NCBI RefSeq assembly: GCF_002205645.1
Contig: NZ_NIOF01000009.1
Location: forward strand, 1-64,000
Length of the DNA stretch: 64,000 bases
From: Roseateles aquatilis
Lineage (GTDB): Bacteria; Pseudomonadota; Gammaproteobacteria; Burkholderiales; Burkholderiaceae_C
Direction: 5' to 3'
Shown here: positions 25,644 through 34,957 of the stretch, piece by piece
Numbering within the stretch: position 1 is the first letter of the stretch
Layout of the letters: every line of letters begins with the position of its first letter
Program-made: the position numbers and the translations under genes
The notes under the pieces: generated by a model
The model's database searches: none
What the model was told of the DNA's origin: nothing
Seen by the model: the letters and a program-made list of their open reading frames with translations, nothing else

Positions 25644-26743
25644 GCCTTCCCTTCATCGACCTCAAGGCCCAGTACGCCGCGCTCAAGCCCAGCATCGACG
25701 CGCGGATGCAGCGCGTGCTCGACCACGGCCAGTACATCATGGGCCCGGAGGTCAAGGAGCTCGAAGAAGCGCTGGCCGCCTACACGGGAACGAGGCACTG
25801 CATCACCGTCGCCAGCGGCACCGAGGCGCTGCTGATCGCCCTGATGGCGCTGGACCTGCAACCGGGCGACGAGGTGATCACTACGGCCTTCACCTTCGCC
25901 GCGACGGCGGAAGTGATCGTGCTGCTGGGCGGCGTGCCGGTGTTCGTCGACATCGAGCCGGACACCTGCAACCTCGACCCCTCGCTGATCGAAGCCGCCA
26001 TCACGCCGCGCACGAAGGCGATCATGCCGGTCAGCCTCTACGGCCAGGTCTGCGACATGGACGCGATCAACGCGATCGCGGCCCGGCACGGCGGCATCCC
26101 GGTCATCGAGGACGCGGCGCAGAGCTTCGGCGCGTCGTACCAGGGCAGGAAGTCCTGCGGCCTCGGCACCTGGGGCGCGACCAGCTTCTTCCCGAGCAAG
26201 CCGCTGGGCTGCTACGGCGACGGCGGGGCGCTGTTCACCGACGACGACGCGCTGGCGCAAGCCGCGCGCGAGATCCGCGTCCACGGCCAGAGCCAGCGCT
26301 ACACGCACACCCGCGTGGGCGTCGGCGGTCGCATGGACACGCTGCAGTGCGCGGTGGTGCTGGGCAAGCTGGAACGCTTCGACTGGGAGATCGCGCGGCG
26401 CCTGGCCATCGGCGATCGCTACCAGCAGCAACTGGCCGCGCTGCCGCTGCAGCGCCTGGCGGTGCGCGAGGACCGTGACTGCGTGTGGGCGCAGTTCACC
26501 GTGCAGGTCGACCGTCGCGAGGCGGTCGTCGAGGCGTTGAAGGCGGCCGGCATCCCGACCGCCATTCACTACCCGCGGCCGTTGCACCGCCAGCCCGCCT
26601 ACGAGCAGCGCTGCCGCGCCGCGACGCCGCTGCCCCATTCCGAGGCCGCCGCGCGGCGCGTGATGAGCCTGCCGATGAGCGCGGATCTGAGCGAAGCCCA
26701 GCAGGACCAGGTCGTCGCCGCGCTCCGCGCCGCGCTGGCCTGA
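25640..26743 (+). CDS. wlbC: UDP-2-acetamido-3-oxo-glucuronate aminotransferase, WlbC/WbpE type
   Basis: A 367-residue PLP aminotransferase of the DegT/DnrJ/EryC1 family. The PLP lysine is in [17 protein letters not shown], and the motifs [15 protein letters not shown] and [14 protein letters not shown] are typical. It aminates C3 of the 3-keto sugar using glutamate; in the characterised pathway it works tightly with the dehydrogenase, which recycles NADH through 2-oxoglutarate. The dehydrogenase-acetyltransferase-aminotransferase order is the one expected for this branch. Confidence 0.92.
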   Translation: MSLPFIDLKAQYAALKPSIDARMQRVLDHGQYIMGPEVKELEEALAAYTGTRHCITVASGTEALLIALMALDLQPGDEVITTAFTFAATAEVIVLLGGVPVFVDIEPDTCNLDPSLIEAAITPRTKAIMPVSLYGQVCDMDAINAIAARHGGIPVIEDAAQSFGASYQGRKSCGLGTWGATSFFPSKPLGCYGDGGALFTDDDALAQAAREIRVHGQSQRYTHTRVGVGGRMDTLQCAVVLGKLERFDWEIARRLAIGDRYQQQLAALPLQRLAVREDRDCVWAQFTVQVDRREAVVEALKAAGIPTAIHYPRPLHRQPAYEQRCRAATPLPHSEAAARRVMSLPMSADLSEAQQDQVVAALRAALA

Positions 26744-26762
26744 GCGGAGGAGCACGCGGCCG

Positions 26763-27326
26763 ATGGCGCTCTGGGGCTACACGCTGGATGCGGTGCGCGC
26801 GCGGGTGCGCGCGCGGGTCGCCGCATGGCTGGGCCTGCGCGTCGGCGCCGGGGCGCGGATCCATCCTGGCGCGCGCGTGCGTTCCGGCGCAGGCAGCGCG
26901 TTGGGCGAGGGCGCCATCCTCTATCGCGACGTGCAGCTCCTTGCCACCGGCGCCGGGGGGTTCACCATCGGCGCGCGCAGCCACATCGCGCCGGGCGGCT
27001 ACCTGCTGGTCGCCGGCCAGCGGCTGACGATCGGCGACGACGTCGCCATCGGCCCCGGCCTGATGCTGTTCTGCGAATCCAACGCGGTCGTCGCGCAGGG
27101 GTTGTTCCGCGAGGCTTATGAACGCGCCGATGTCCGCATCGGCAGCAACGCGTTCATCGGCGCACGCGTGACGGTGCTGCCCGGCAGCGTGATCGAGGAC
27201 GGCGTCGTCGTCGCGGCCCATGCGCTGGTGCGGGGTCGCCTGGCGTCAGGCTGGGTGTACGGCGGCGTGCCGGCGAAGCCGCTCCACCGGATCGATGGTG
27301 CCCCGGCGCCATCGGCCAGCCCGTGA
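26763..27326 (+). CDS. Hexapeptide-repeat acyltransferase
   Basis: A 187-residue left-handed beta-helix O- or N-acyltransferase of the polysaccharide locus. Hexapeptide repeats run from about residue 30 (GAGARIHPGARVRSG) to 165, with LTIGDDVAIGPGLML and the C-terminal GWVYGGVPAKPLHRI loop usual in sugar acyltransferases. An Arg-rich N-terminal helix precedes the repeats. Its stop overlaps the next start by ATGA. Which sugar position is acylated is unknown. Confidence 0.82.
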   Translation: MALWGYTLDAVRARVRARVAAWLGLRVGAGARIHPGARVRSGAGSALGEGAILYRDVQLLATGAGGFTIGARSHIAPGGYLLVAGQRLTIGDDVAIGPGLMLFCESNAVVAQGLFREAYERADVRIGSNAFIGARVTVLPGSVIEDGVVVAAHALVRGRLASGWVYGGVPAKPLHRIDGAPAPSASP

Positions 27327-28684
27327 AGGGTCACGTCGCCGGCGCGCTGCGCTGGCGTGACCTGCCGGCGGCGCTGTGGCATTGGCTCCAGCGCGGCAGC
27401 GCCAGCGGCGGGGACTTCCGGGCCGCCTTCGCGCGCAGTCTGGGCGTCGACGCGGACGAAGTCCGACTGTTCGGCGCCGGTCGCGCGGCGCTGCATGCGT
27501 TCACCGCGTCGCTGGACCTGCCGCGCGGCGCCGAGGTGTTGCTGCCCGGCTATACCTGCGTCGTGGTGCCCAATGTGTTCATGCACCTGGGACTGGAGGT
27601 CCGCTACGTCGACATCCCGCCCGACGATTTCAATCCGACCGCCGAAGCCTTGTCCGCCGCGATCACCCCGGCGACGCGGCTGGTCGTCGTGCCGCACAAC
27701 TTCGGTTTCGTCACCGAGGGCCTGGATGCGCTGATGGCACGTCATCCGCACGTGGTCTTCGTCGAGGACGCCGCGCACGCCTGGGGCGGCACGGATCGCG
27801 CGGGTCGCCGCGCGGGGACGCTGGGACATGCGGCGTTCTTCAGCTTCGAGTTCTCCAAGCCGCTGACCACGGGCACCGGTGGCGCGCTGGTGATCCACGA
27901 CGCCGCACTGCGCGAGCGCTTTGCCCAGCGCTTGCCCGGGCTGCACGCGCCGTCCAGGGGCGTGGTGCTGCGGCAGTTGCTGACGTTGTGCTGGCATCGC
28001 CTGACGATGAGCCTGCCGCGCGCCGCGCTGCAGACGCTGACGGCCGCGCTGCGGATGCCGTCGCGGATGTTGGGCCTCGTCGCCAAGACGCCGGACAGCG
28101 AGATCAACGGCGACAGCCAGCCCGACTACCTCGCCGGCCTGCATCCGCTCAGCGCCGCGCTGGGCCTGGTGCAGGCGCGCCGCTTCGAGGCGATCCACGC
28201 GCTGCGTCGCAGCCAGGCGGCGGACTACGACGCGCTGCTGACCAACCTTCCGGGATGGCGGCGACCCTCGGCGGCATCGGCATCGGCATCGGCATCGGCA
28301 TCGCCATCGAACATGCCGTCCGTCGGACCGGTGCTGCTGCGATATCCGCTCTTGCTGCCCGATACCGCCACGCGAGACGCCGCGATCCGTGACCTGGAAG
28401 TCGTCGGCATCGTGGGCGGCACCTGGTTCGACGACGTCGTGCATCCGCGTGGCAGCCGTCGTTTCTGCTATGCCGAGGGGGATTGCCCGAACGGCGAGCG
28501 CGCCGCGCGGACGGTGCTCAACCTGCCGCTGGGCCAGCACGCGCGGCTGTCGCCGTCGCAACGAGCCGCCGTGCGCGCGATCGCCGAGCGGCATGGCGGA
28601 CTGGATGACTCCGGCGTCTTCGGCGTCCGCGAAGCAGGCGCTCGGCATGCCGGATCCGGCGCCGCGAGGGCATCCTCGCCATGA
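27323..28684 (+). CDS. DegT/DnrJ/EryC1 family aminotransferase-like protein
   Basis: A 453-residue PLP-fold protein, longer than typical sugar aminotransferases (about 370-390). It shows EVLLPGYTCVVVPNVF, VFVEDAAHAWGGTD and the putative PLP lysine in FFSFEFSKPLTTGTGGAL. The C-terminal third diverges and includes an Ala-Ser repeat encoded by a hexanucleotide microsatellite (28273-28302). The substrate is unknown; the neighbours suggest amination of a nucleotide sugar. Overlaps by ATGA at both ends tie it to the acyltransferase and the flippase. Confidence 0.8.
   Translation: MKGHVAGALRWRDLPAALWHWLQRGSASGGDFRAAFARSLGVDADEVRLFGAGRAALHAFTASLDLPRGAEVLLPGYTCVVVPNVFMHLGLEVRYVDIPPDDFNPTAEALSAAITPATRLVVVPHNFGFVTEGLDALMARHPHVVFVEDAAHAWGGTDRAGRRAGTLGHAAFFSFEFSKPLTTGTGGALVIHDAALRERFAQRLPGLHAPSRGVVLRQLLTLCWHRLTMSLPRAALQTLTAALRMPSRMLGLVAKTPDSEINGDSQPDYLAGLHPLSAALGLVQARRFEAIHALRRSQAADYDALLTNLPGWRRPSAASASASASASPSNMPSVGPVLLRYPLLLPDTATRDAAIRDLEVVGIVGGTWFDDVVHPRGSRRFCYAEGDCPNGERAARTVLNLPLGQHARLSPSQRAAVRAIAERHGGLDDSGVFGVREAGARHAGSGAARASSP
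28273..28302 (+). repeat. Microsatellite (GGCATC)5 inside the aminotransferase gene
   Basis: Five perfect GGCATC hexamers, followed by a GCCATC variant, encode an Ala-Ser repeat near residue 318-330. Copy-number change would keep the frame, so it could vary linker length but not switch the gene off. Confidence 0.9.
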
Positions 28685-29985
28685 CCGTGCGCCGCCGCTT
28701 CGCCCAACTCGCCAGCGCATCGATGCTGACGCAGGCCATTCCGATGCTGGTCGCGCCGCTGCTGACGCGCTGGTATGGCGCGGAGGCGCTGGGCCATTGG
28801 GCGCTGTTCATCGCGCTGTCGGCCAACCTGGCGACGATCGCCAACGCCCGCTACGAGTTCGCCATCGTCATCCCGCGGCGCGACGGCGAGGCGGCACTGC
28901 TGTTGCAGCTGGCGCTGTGGATCGCGCTGGCCATGGGCCTGCTGACGGCGGTCGGCGCCGGCGCGTGGCACCTGCTGATGGCGCATCACGCCAGGCTCGG
29001 CGGGCGGTGGGTCTCGCTGGATGCGCTCGATCCCTGGCTGCTGATGCTGGCGCCGGTCGTCGCGCTGGCGGGCATGCAGCAGGCGCTCAGTCTTTGGAAC
29101 AACCGCCAGGGTCAGTTCGCCGTGATCGCGCAGGCGCGCGTGCTGCAGCAGGGCGTGATGGCCGCGGCGCAGGCCGCGGCGGCGCTGGGCGGCCTGGCCA
29201 GCGTCGCCGCGCTGATCCTGTCGCAGAGCCTGGCCGCGTTGCTCGCGCCGCTGTGGCTGCTGCTGCGCGGCAGCCGCTGGCGCCGCGCGACGCGACTGGA
29301 TGGCGCGGGCAAGTCCTGGCACTGGCGTCATCTGCGCCGGCTGGCCTGGCGCCACAGGCAGTTCCCGCTGCTCAACAGCCCGCATGCCTTCGTCAACGCG
29401 GCGCAGGAGACCCTGGTGCTTGCCCTCATCGCCGCCTGGTCCGACGCTGCGACGGCCGGCTACTACGCGCTGATGGTGCGGCTGGTGAAGGCTCCGGCCA
29501 CGCTCGTCGGCGGGGCGTTGTCGGAGGCGCTGCTGGGCGAGCTGGCGCGCGACTGGCAGCGCGGCGTCGACCTGCGACCGCGCCTGTTGCGCGGCATCCG
29601 CCTGCTGGCGATGGTGGCGCTGCCTGGCATGGCGGTGCTGATCGCTGTCGGCCCGATGCTCTTCGGCTGGCTGCTGGGCGCCGACTGGGCCCGTGCCGGC
29701 GAATACGGCCGCTGGCTCGCGCCCTACGTGGCGGCGCATTTCATCGCGGCGCCGCTGACGGTCACGCCCATGGTGACGGGCCGTCAGCGCGGCGCGCTGC
29801 TCTTCAGCCTGATCGGCAACGTGCTGTACGTGCTGCCGGTGGCGCTGGTGCTGAGCTCGGGCGGCTCGCTGACGTGGGCGTTGGGCGCCATCTCGGTGTT
29901 GCTGCCGATCTATTTCGCGATCTATCTGGGATGGCTGGTGCGGGGCGCGGCACCGCGGCCGGCCGCCCACGGAGCCCTGGCATGA
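28681..29985 (+). CDS. Polysaccharide flippase, Wzx-like (copy 1)
   Basis: A 434-residue integral membrane protein with about 12 predicted helices, of the MOP/MATE polysaccharide transport superfamily. The N-terminus (SASMLTQAIPMLVAPLLTRWYGAEALGHWALF) is typical of Wzx proteins that flip undecaprenyl-PP-linked repeat units. It starts inside the upstream stop (ATGA). A second flippase occurs at 44.2-45.4 kb. Confidence 0.88.
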   Translation: MTVRRRFAQLASASMLTQAIPMLVAPLLTRWYGAEALGHWALFIALSANLATIANARYEFAIVIPRRDGEAALLLQLALWIALAMGLLTAVGAGAWHLLMAHHARLGGRWVSLDALDPWLLMLAPVVALAGMQQALSLWNNRQGQFAVIAQARVLQQGVMAAAQAAAALGGLASVAALILSQSLAALLAPLWLLLRGSRWRRATRLDGAGKSWHWRHLRRLAWRHRQFPLLNSPHAFVNAAQETLVLALIAAWSDAATAGYYALMVRLVKAPATLVGGALSEALLGELARDWQRGVDLRPRLLRGIRLLAMVALPGMAVLIAVGPMLFGWLLGADWARAGEYGRWLAPYVAAHFIAAPLTVTPMVTGRQRGALLFSLIGNVLYVLPVALVLSSGGSLTWALGAISVLLPIYFAIYLGWLVRGAAPRPAAHGALA

Positions 29986-29992
29986 GGCTGGC

Positions 29993-31129
29993 ATGAGACT
30001 GGTACTGATCGGAGACGGCGAGAGCCCGCACCTCCTCAAATGGGCCCGCGCGCTGTCCGAGCAGCGCGGCGTCGAGCTGTGGGCGGCGTCCACGCGCGAC
30101 TTCGCGCCCGAGTTCCACTTCCTGATCCCCGAGGATCGCCGGCTGGCGATGAACACGGATCCTGCGCATGCCGGCGGCAACATCGCCGTGCTGACGCAAC
30201 TGCCCAAGCTCGGCGCGTGGCTGAAGAAGGTCGATGCCGACTGGCTGCATGCGCACTACTTGACCTCGCACGGCACGCTGGCGTGGGCCGCTCGCCGCGG
30301 CTGGAAGCTGCGCGCGCGCATCGCCGGCTCCGCGTGGGGCAGCGACATCCTCGTCGCGCCCAACCAGGGCTGGGCCTACCGCTGGCTGACGACGCAGGTG
30401 CTGAAGGCGTGCGCGGTCACGACCTCGGACTCGGAGCACATGAGCGCCCGCATGCGCGAGCTCGGCGCCGCCGAGGTCATGACCTTCCCCTTCGGGCTCG
30501 AAGCGATGCCCAGGCAGAACGTGCGCAAGCAGCCGTGGCTGTTCTACGCCAACCGCGGCCTGGAGCCCATCTACCGCCCGCATCGCGTGATCGAGGTCTT
30601 CGCCGCCGTCGCCGCGAGGCAGCCCGAGGCGCGGCTGGTCGTGGCCAACGACGGCTCGCTGCGCGGCGCGCTGCAGGAGCAGGTGAAGTCGCTCGGCCTG
30701 GCCGAGCGCGTCGAATTCGTCGGCCGCCTCGACGCGACGTCGCAAGGCCGCAGGTACGCGCCGGCGCGCTGGTTCCTGAGCCTGCCGCAGAGCGATTCGG
30801 TGTCGGTCTCGGTGCTGGAGGCGATGGCGCACGAGTGCCTGCCCATTCTTTCCGACCTGCCCGCCAATCACGAGGTGCTGGGCACCGCCGGCAGCCTGGA
30901 GCTGGTGCAGCCCGAGACGCTGCTCGGCCGCCACGGCCTGATCCTGAAGGACGGCGACGACCTCGGCGCGTTGCCGGACCGGCTGCAGATGCTGGTCGGC
31001 CAGAGCGACGTGGCGGGCCAGTCCGTCGACGCCGACCGCCTGGGCGCCGCCAATCGCGCGTGGGTCGCGGAACACGCGATGTTCGCCCCCGCCGTCACGA
31101 AATTTGTCGCGCGCCTGGCGCGCGCTTGA
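29993..31129 (+). CDS. Glycosyltransferase, GT4-like (GT-B)
   Basis: A 378-residue GT-B fold enzyme. The N-terminal domain begins RLVLIGDGESPHLLKWARAL; the donor domain carries SQGRRYAPARWFLSLPQSDS and the acidic region VSVLEAMAHECLPILSDLP, a variant of the retaining GT4 E-x7-E motif. It transfers a sugar from a nucleotide donor to the growing lipid-linked repeat unit at the cytoplasmic face. Donor and linkage cannot be read from the sequence. It starts seven bases after the flippase stop. Confidence 0.85.
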   Translation: MRLVLIGDGESPHLLKWARALSEQRGVELWAASTRDFAPEFHFLIPEDRRLAMNTDPAHAGGNIAVLTQLPKLGAWLKKVDADWLHAHYLTSHGTLAWAARRGWKLRARIAGSAWGSDILVAPNQGWAYRWLTTQVLKACAVTTSDSEHMSARMRELGAAEVMTFPFGLEAMPRQNVRKQPWLFYANRGLEPIYRPHRVIEVFAAVAARQPEARLVVANDGSLRGALQEQVKSLGLAERVEFVGRLDATSQGRRYAPARWFLSLPQSDSVSVSVLEAMAHECLPILSDLPANHEVLGTAGSLELVQPETLLGRHGLILKDGDDLGALPDRLQMLVGQSDVAGQSVDADRLGAANRAWVAEHAMFAPAVTKFVARLARA

Positions 31130-31135
31130 GACCTC

Positions 31136-32350
31136 ATGAAGCTGCTGTTGATCAACCACTACGCCGGCTCCCCGAAGCACGGCATGGAATTCCGTCCCTT
31201 CTACCTGGCCCGCGAGTGGGTGCGGGCGGGGCACTCGGCGCTGATCCTGGCGGCGTCGTACTCGCACGTGCGCAGCACGCAGCCGGACCCCGGCATCGCG
31301 CAGTTCAACGGCGTCAACTATCACTTCTACGAAACGCCGACCTACGACGGCAACGGCATGGGCCGCATGAAAAACATCCTCTCCTTCTGCCGGCAGGTGT
31401 GGAAGGACGCGGACATCCTGGCGCGCGAGTTCGAGCCCGATGTGGTGATCGCGTCCAGCACCTACCCGATGGATGTGTGGGTGGCGCGGCGCATCGCCCG
31501 GCTGGCCAAGGCCAAGCTCGTCTACGAGGTCCACGACCTGTGGCCGCTGTCCCCGATCGAGCTCTCCGGCATGTCCAGGTGGCATCCCTTCGCGCTGCTG
31601 TGCCAGAAGGCCGAGAACGACGCCTACCGCGATGCCGACGTCGTCGTGTCGATGCTGCCGAAGGTGCACCAGCACATGGCCGCGCACGGGCTGGACCTGA
31701 GCAAGCTGCACATCGTCCCCAACGGCATCACGCTGGACGAGTGGTCCGAGCACGGCGAGCCCCTGGACGCGGCGATCCAGGCGCACCTCGCCACGCAGCG
31801 CGCGGCCGGGCGGACCGTCGTCGGTTACGCCGGGTCGATGGGCGAGCCCAACGCGCTCGACGTGTTGCTGGACGCCGCCCGGCAACTGAAGGACAAGCCG
31901 CTGAGCTTCGTGCTGGTCGGCGGCGGCCACCTGCGGGACAAGCTCCAGGCGCGCGTGCGCGACGAGGGCCTGACCAACGTCGCGATGTTCCCCGCGATCC
32001 CCAAGGCGCAGATCCCGTCGCTGCTGAAGGGGTTCGACATCGCGTACATCGGCTGGCAGCGCACGCCGATCTATCGTTTCGGCATCGCGCCCAACAAGCT
32101 GATGGATTACATGATGGCGCAGCGGCCGGTGCTGCATTCCGTGGAGGCGGGCAACGACCCGGTGGCCGAGGCCGGCGCCGGGCTGACGGTGCCGCCGCAG
32201 GACGCGAAGGCGGTGGCGGACGGGCTGCTGAAGCTCGCCGCCGTGCCGGCCGACGAGCGCGCGGCGATGGGCCGTCGCGGGCGCGAGTTCGTGCTGGCGC
32301 ATCACACCTACCCGGTGCTGGCCAAGCGCTTCATCGACGCGGTGTCTTGA
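31136..32350 (+). CDS. Glycosyltransferase family 4, WbuB-like
   Basis: A 404-residue GT4 enzyme. The first domain has LLINHYAGSPKHGMEFRPFY and VYEVHDLWPLSPIEL, which resemble WbuB/FnlA-linked fucosaminyl transferases; the second has TVVGYAGSMGEPNALDVLL and FGIAPNKLMDYMMAQRPVLHS. It starts six bases after the previous glycosyltransferase. The gap after it (32351-32444) holds no gene. Confidence 0.87.
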   Translation: MKLLLINHYAGSPKHGMEFRPFYLAREWVRAGHSALILAASYSHVRSTQPDPGIAQFNGVNYHFYETPTYDGNGMGRMKNILSFCRQVWKDADILAREFEPDVVIASSTYPMDVWVARRIARLAKAKLVYEVHDLWPLSPIELSGMSRWHPFALLCQKAENDAYRDADVVVSMLPKVHQHMAAHGLDLSKLHIVPNGITLDEWSEHGEPLDAAIQAHLATQRAAGRTVVGYAGSMGEPNALDVLLDAARQLKDKPLSFVLVGGGHLRDKLQARVRDEGLTNVAMFPAIPKAQIPSLLKGFDIAYIGWQRTPIYRFGIAPNKLMDYMMAQRPVLHSVEAGNDPVAEAGAGLTVPPQDAKAVADGLLKLAAVPADERAAMGRRGREFVLAHHTYPVLAKRFIDAVS

Positions 32351-32444
32351 GCGTCGACCGGCCTTTCCGCGCTTCCACGCTTTCCACGTTCTTCCCAGCA
32401 GTCCCGATCAACGCAGTCCTCACCCCGGCTCCGCCGACGACGAC

Positions 32445-33170
32445 ATGACCCAGGACCGAGAACTCCAGGCCATCATCCAGCGTTATGCCCGCCGCGACGA
32501 GCGTCTCGCGGGGCTGGAGCGCTACAGCCTGCTGCGCCCGGAGGTGTGGCAGATGCTGCACGAGCGCCAGGCCGCGATGCTGCGGCTGCTGGCGTCGCAT
32601 GCGGCCGAGAACGACGTGGCCATGGGCCCCGTGGCGCAGTGGCGCATGACCGAGGTCGGTTGCGGCGCTGGCGGCAACCTGATGGACATGCTGCGGCTGG
32701 GCCTGCTGCCGCAGCACCTGACCGGCGTCGAGCTGCTGCCCGAGCGCCTCGAGGCGGCCCGCGCCGTGCTGCCCGCGCCGCTGCGGCTGCTGGCCGGCGA
32801 TGCGTCGCAGGCGGACGTCGAGCCCGGCAGCCAGGACCTGGTGCTGCAGTCGACGGTGTTCTCCTCGATCCTGGACGACGACCTGCAGCGCCGCCTGGCG
32901 GGTGCGATGTGGCGCTGGCTGAAGCCGGGCGGGGCGGTGATCTGGTACGACTTCATCGTCGACAATCCGCGCAATCCCGACGTCCGGGGCGTGCCGCTGC
33001 GGCGCGTGCGCGCGCTGTTTCCGCAGGGGCGGGCGACGGTGCGCCGCGTCACGCTGGCCCCTCCGATCGCGCGCGCCGTGTGCCGCATCCACCCCGGCGC
33101 CTACCGCGTCCTCAACACGCTTCCCTTCCTGCGCAGCCACGTGCTGGCGCTGATCACCAAACCATCATGA
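32445..33170 (+). CDS. Class I SAM-dependent methyltransferase
   Basis: A 241-residue Rossmann-fold methyltransferase. Motif I is [16 protein letters not shown], the acidic residue binding ribose is in [14 protein letters not shown], and the post-I Asp is in [11 protein letters not shown]. It lies within the polysaccharide block, so O-methylation of a sugar is the likely role. Its stop overlaps the next start by ATGA. Confidence 0.83.
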   Translation: MTQDRELQAIIQRYARRDERLAGLERYSLLRPEVWQMLHERQAAMLRLLASHAAENDVAMGPVAQWRMTEVGCGAGGNLMDMLRLGLLPQHLTGVELLPERLEAARAVLPAPLRLLAGDASQADVEPGSQDLVLQSTVFSSILDDDLQRRLAGAMWRWLKPGGAVIWYDFIVDNPRNPDVRGVPLRRVRALFPQGRATVRRVTLAPPIARAVCRIHPGAYRVLNTLPFLRSHVLALITKPS

Positions 33171-34348
33171 GCCACTCCAGCGAGCCCAAGCTCCCCTTCC
33201 TGCCCTTCGCGCTGCCCGAGCTCGGCGAGGAGGAAATCGCCGAGGTCGTCGATACGCTGCGCAGCGGCTGGATCACGACCGGCCCCAAGGCCAAGCGCTT
33301 CGAGCAGGCCTTCGCCGACTTCCTGGGCGAGCCGCAGATCGAATGCATCGCGGTCAACTCCGCGACCGCCGGCCTGCACCTGGCGCTGGAAGCCTTGGGC
33401 ATCGGCCCCGGCGACGAGGTCATCACCACGACCCACACGTTCACGGCGACCGCCGAGGTGGTGCGCTACATGGGCGCGGACGTGGTGCTGGTGGACATCG
33501 ACCCGAAGACGATGAACATCGCCATCGACCAGATCGAGGCCGCCATCACGCCGCGGACGAAGGCGATCATCCCGGTGCACTACGCCGGCCTGGCGGTGGA
33601 CATGCTGGCGGTGCTGGACATCGCACGCCGGCACGGGCTGAAGGTCGTCGAGGACGCGGCGCACGCGCTGCCCACGACGCTGGAGAAGGAGCTGATCGGC
33701 ACCATGGGCAGCAATGCCACGGTGTTCAGCTTCTACGCCAACAAGACGATGACGACGGGCGAGGGCGGCATGCTGGTGACGCGCGACGCGGAACTGGCCA
33801 AGCGCGCCCGCGTGATGCGCCTGCACGGCATCAACCGCGATGCGTTCGACCGCTTCACGGCGAAGGTGCCGAGCTGGTACTACGAGATCGTCGCGCCCGG
33901 CTTCAAGTACAACCTGACCGACATCGCCGCCGCGATGGGCCTGCACCAGCTCAAGCGGCTGCCCGCGTTCCAGCAGCGCCGCGAGGCCATCGCGCAGCGC
34001 TACCTGGAGGCGCTGTCCGACCTCCCGCTGATCCTGCCGCCGCAGGCGCCGGAGGGCGACGTCCACAGCTGGCACCTCTTCGTGCTGCGCCTGTCCGACG
34101 ACGCCGAGGTGACGCGCGACGAATTCATCGAGCGCCTGTTCGAGTCCGGCATCGGCTGCAGCGTGCATTACGTGCCGCTGCACCAGCACCCGTACTGGAA
34201 GGAGCGCTACGGCCTGACGGCGGAGATGTTCCCGCAGTCGCAGAAGGCCTACGAGCGCACGGTGACGATCCCGCTGTACACGGCGATGACGGACGCGCAG
34301 GTCGAGCGCGTCGTCGCCGCGGTGCGCGCCGCGCTGGGTTTCGCGTAA
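33167..34348 (+). CDS. Nucleotide-sugar C4 aminotransferase (DegT/PglE-like)
   Basis: A 393-residue PLP aminotransferase with [31 protein letters not shown], the PLP lysine in [17 protein letters not shown], and [18 protein letters not shown]. The family aminates 4-keto-6-deoxy nucleotide sugars. Downstream lie a phosphoglycosyl transferase and a CapD/WbpM 4,6-dehydratase that would supply its 4-keto substrate, so a bacillosamine-like 4-amino sugar is plausible. The start is ATG 33167, overlapping the methyltransferase stop. Confidence 0.9.
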   Translation: MSHSSEPKLPFLPFALPELGEEEIAEVVDTLRSGWITTGPKAKRFEQAFADFLGEPQIECIAVNSATAGLHLALEALGIGPGDEVITTTHTFTATAEVVRYMGADVVLVDIDPKTMNIAIDQIEAAITPRTKAIIPVHYAGLAVDMLAVLDIARRHGLKVVEDAAHALPTTLEKELIGTMGSNATVFSFYANKTMTTGEGGMLVTRDAELAKRARVMRLHGINRDAFDRFTAKVPSWYYEIVAPGFKYNLTDIAAAMGLHQLKRLPAFQQRREAIAQRYLEALSDLPLILPPQAPEGDVHSWHLFVLRLSDDAEVTRDEFIERLFESGIGCSVHYVPLHQHPYWKERYGLTAEMFPQSQKAYERTVTIPLYTAMTDAQVERVVAAVRAALGFA

Positions 34349-34363
34349 GGGGCGGGACGGCCC

Positions 34364-34957
34364 ATGGCCAAGCGTCTGTTCGACATCGTCTGCGCGGGCC
34401 TGGGCCTGCTGCTGCTGAGCCCGCTGCTGCTGGTCGTGGCGGCGTGGATCAAGCTGGACTCGGCGGGGCCGGTGATGTTCCGGCAGGAGCGGGTGGGGCG
34501 CTTCGGCAAGCCCTTCCGCATCCACAAGTTCCGGACGATGCGGGTGGACGCGCCGGCGCTGGGTCCGCAGATCACCGTCGGCGCGGACGCGCGGATCACC
34601 CGCAGCGGGCAATGGCTGCGGGCGACGAAGATCGACGAGCTGCCGCAGCTGTGGGATGTACTGCGCGGCGCGATGAGCCTGGTGGGACCGCGGCCCGAAG
34701 TGCCGCGCTACGTGGCGATGTATCCGGCGGAGCTGCGCGAGGTGGTGCTGTCGGTGCGGCCGGGCATCACCGATCCGGCATCGTTGAGCTTCCGTGACGA
34801 GAGCGAGCTGCTGGCGCGGGCGGAGGATCCGGAGCGCGAGTATGTGGAAGTCGTCATGCCGATGAAGCTGCGGCTGGCGGCGGACTATGTGCGCAACGCC
34901 AGCCTGGCCGGGGATGTGCGCCTGATCCTGGCGACGCTGGGCGCGTTGAAGGCATGA
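34364..34957 (+). CDS. Phosphoglycosyl transferase (PglC/WcaJ-type sugar transferase)
   Basis: A 197-residue monotopic phosphoglycosyl transferase that attaches the first sugar phosphate to undecaprenyl phosphate. The N-terminal membrane helix is FDIVCAGLGLLLLSPLLLVV; the catalytic region has RFGKPFRIHKFRTM, and ATKIDELPQLWDVLRGAMSL with VGPRPEVPRYV follow. The length matches the minimal PglC type without the extra N-terminal helices of WcaJ. Its stop overlaps the next start by ATGA. Confidence 0.92.
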   Translation: MAKRLFDIVCAGLGLLLLSPLLLVVAAWIKLDSAGPVMFRQERVGRFGKPFRIHKFRTMRVDAPALGPQITVGADARITRSGQWLRATKIDELPQLWDVLRGAMSLVGPRPEVPRYVAMYPAELREVVLSVRPGITDPASLSFRDESELLARAEDPEREYVEVVMPMKLRLAADYVRNASLAGDVRLILATLGALKA

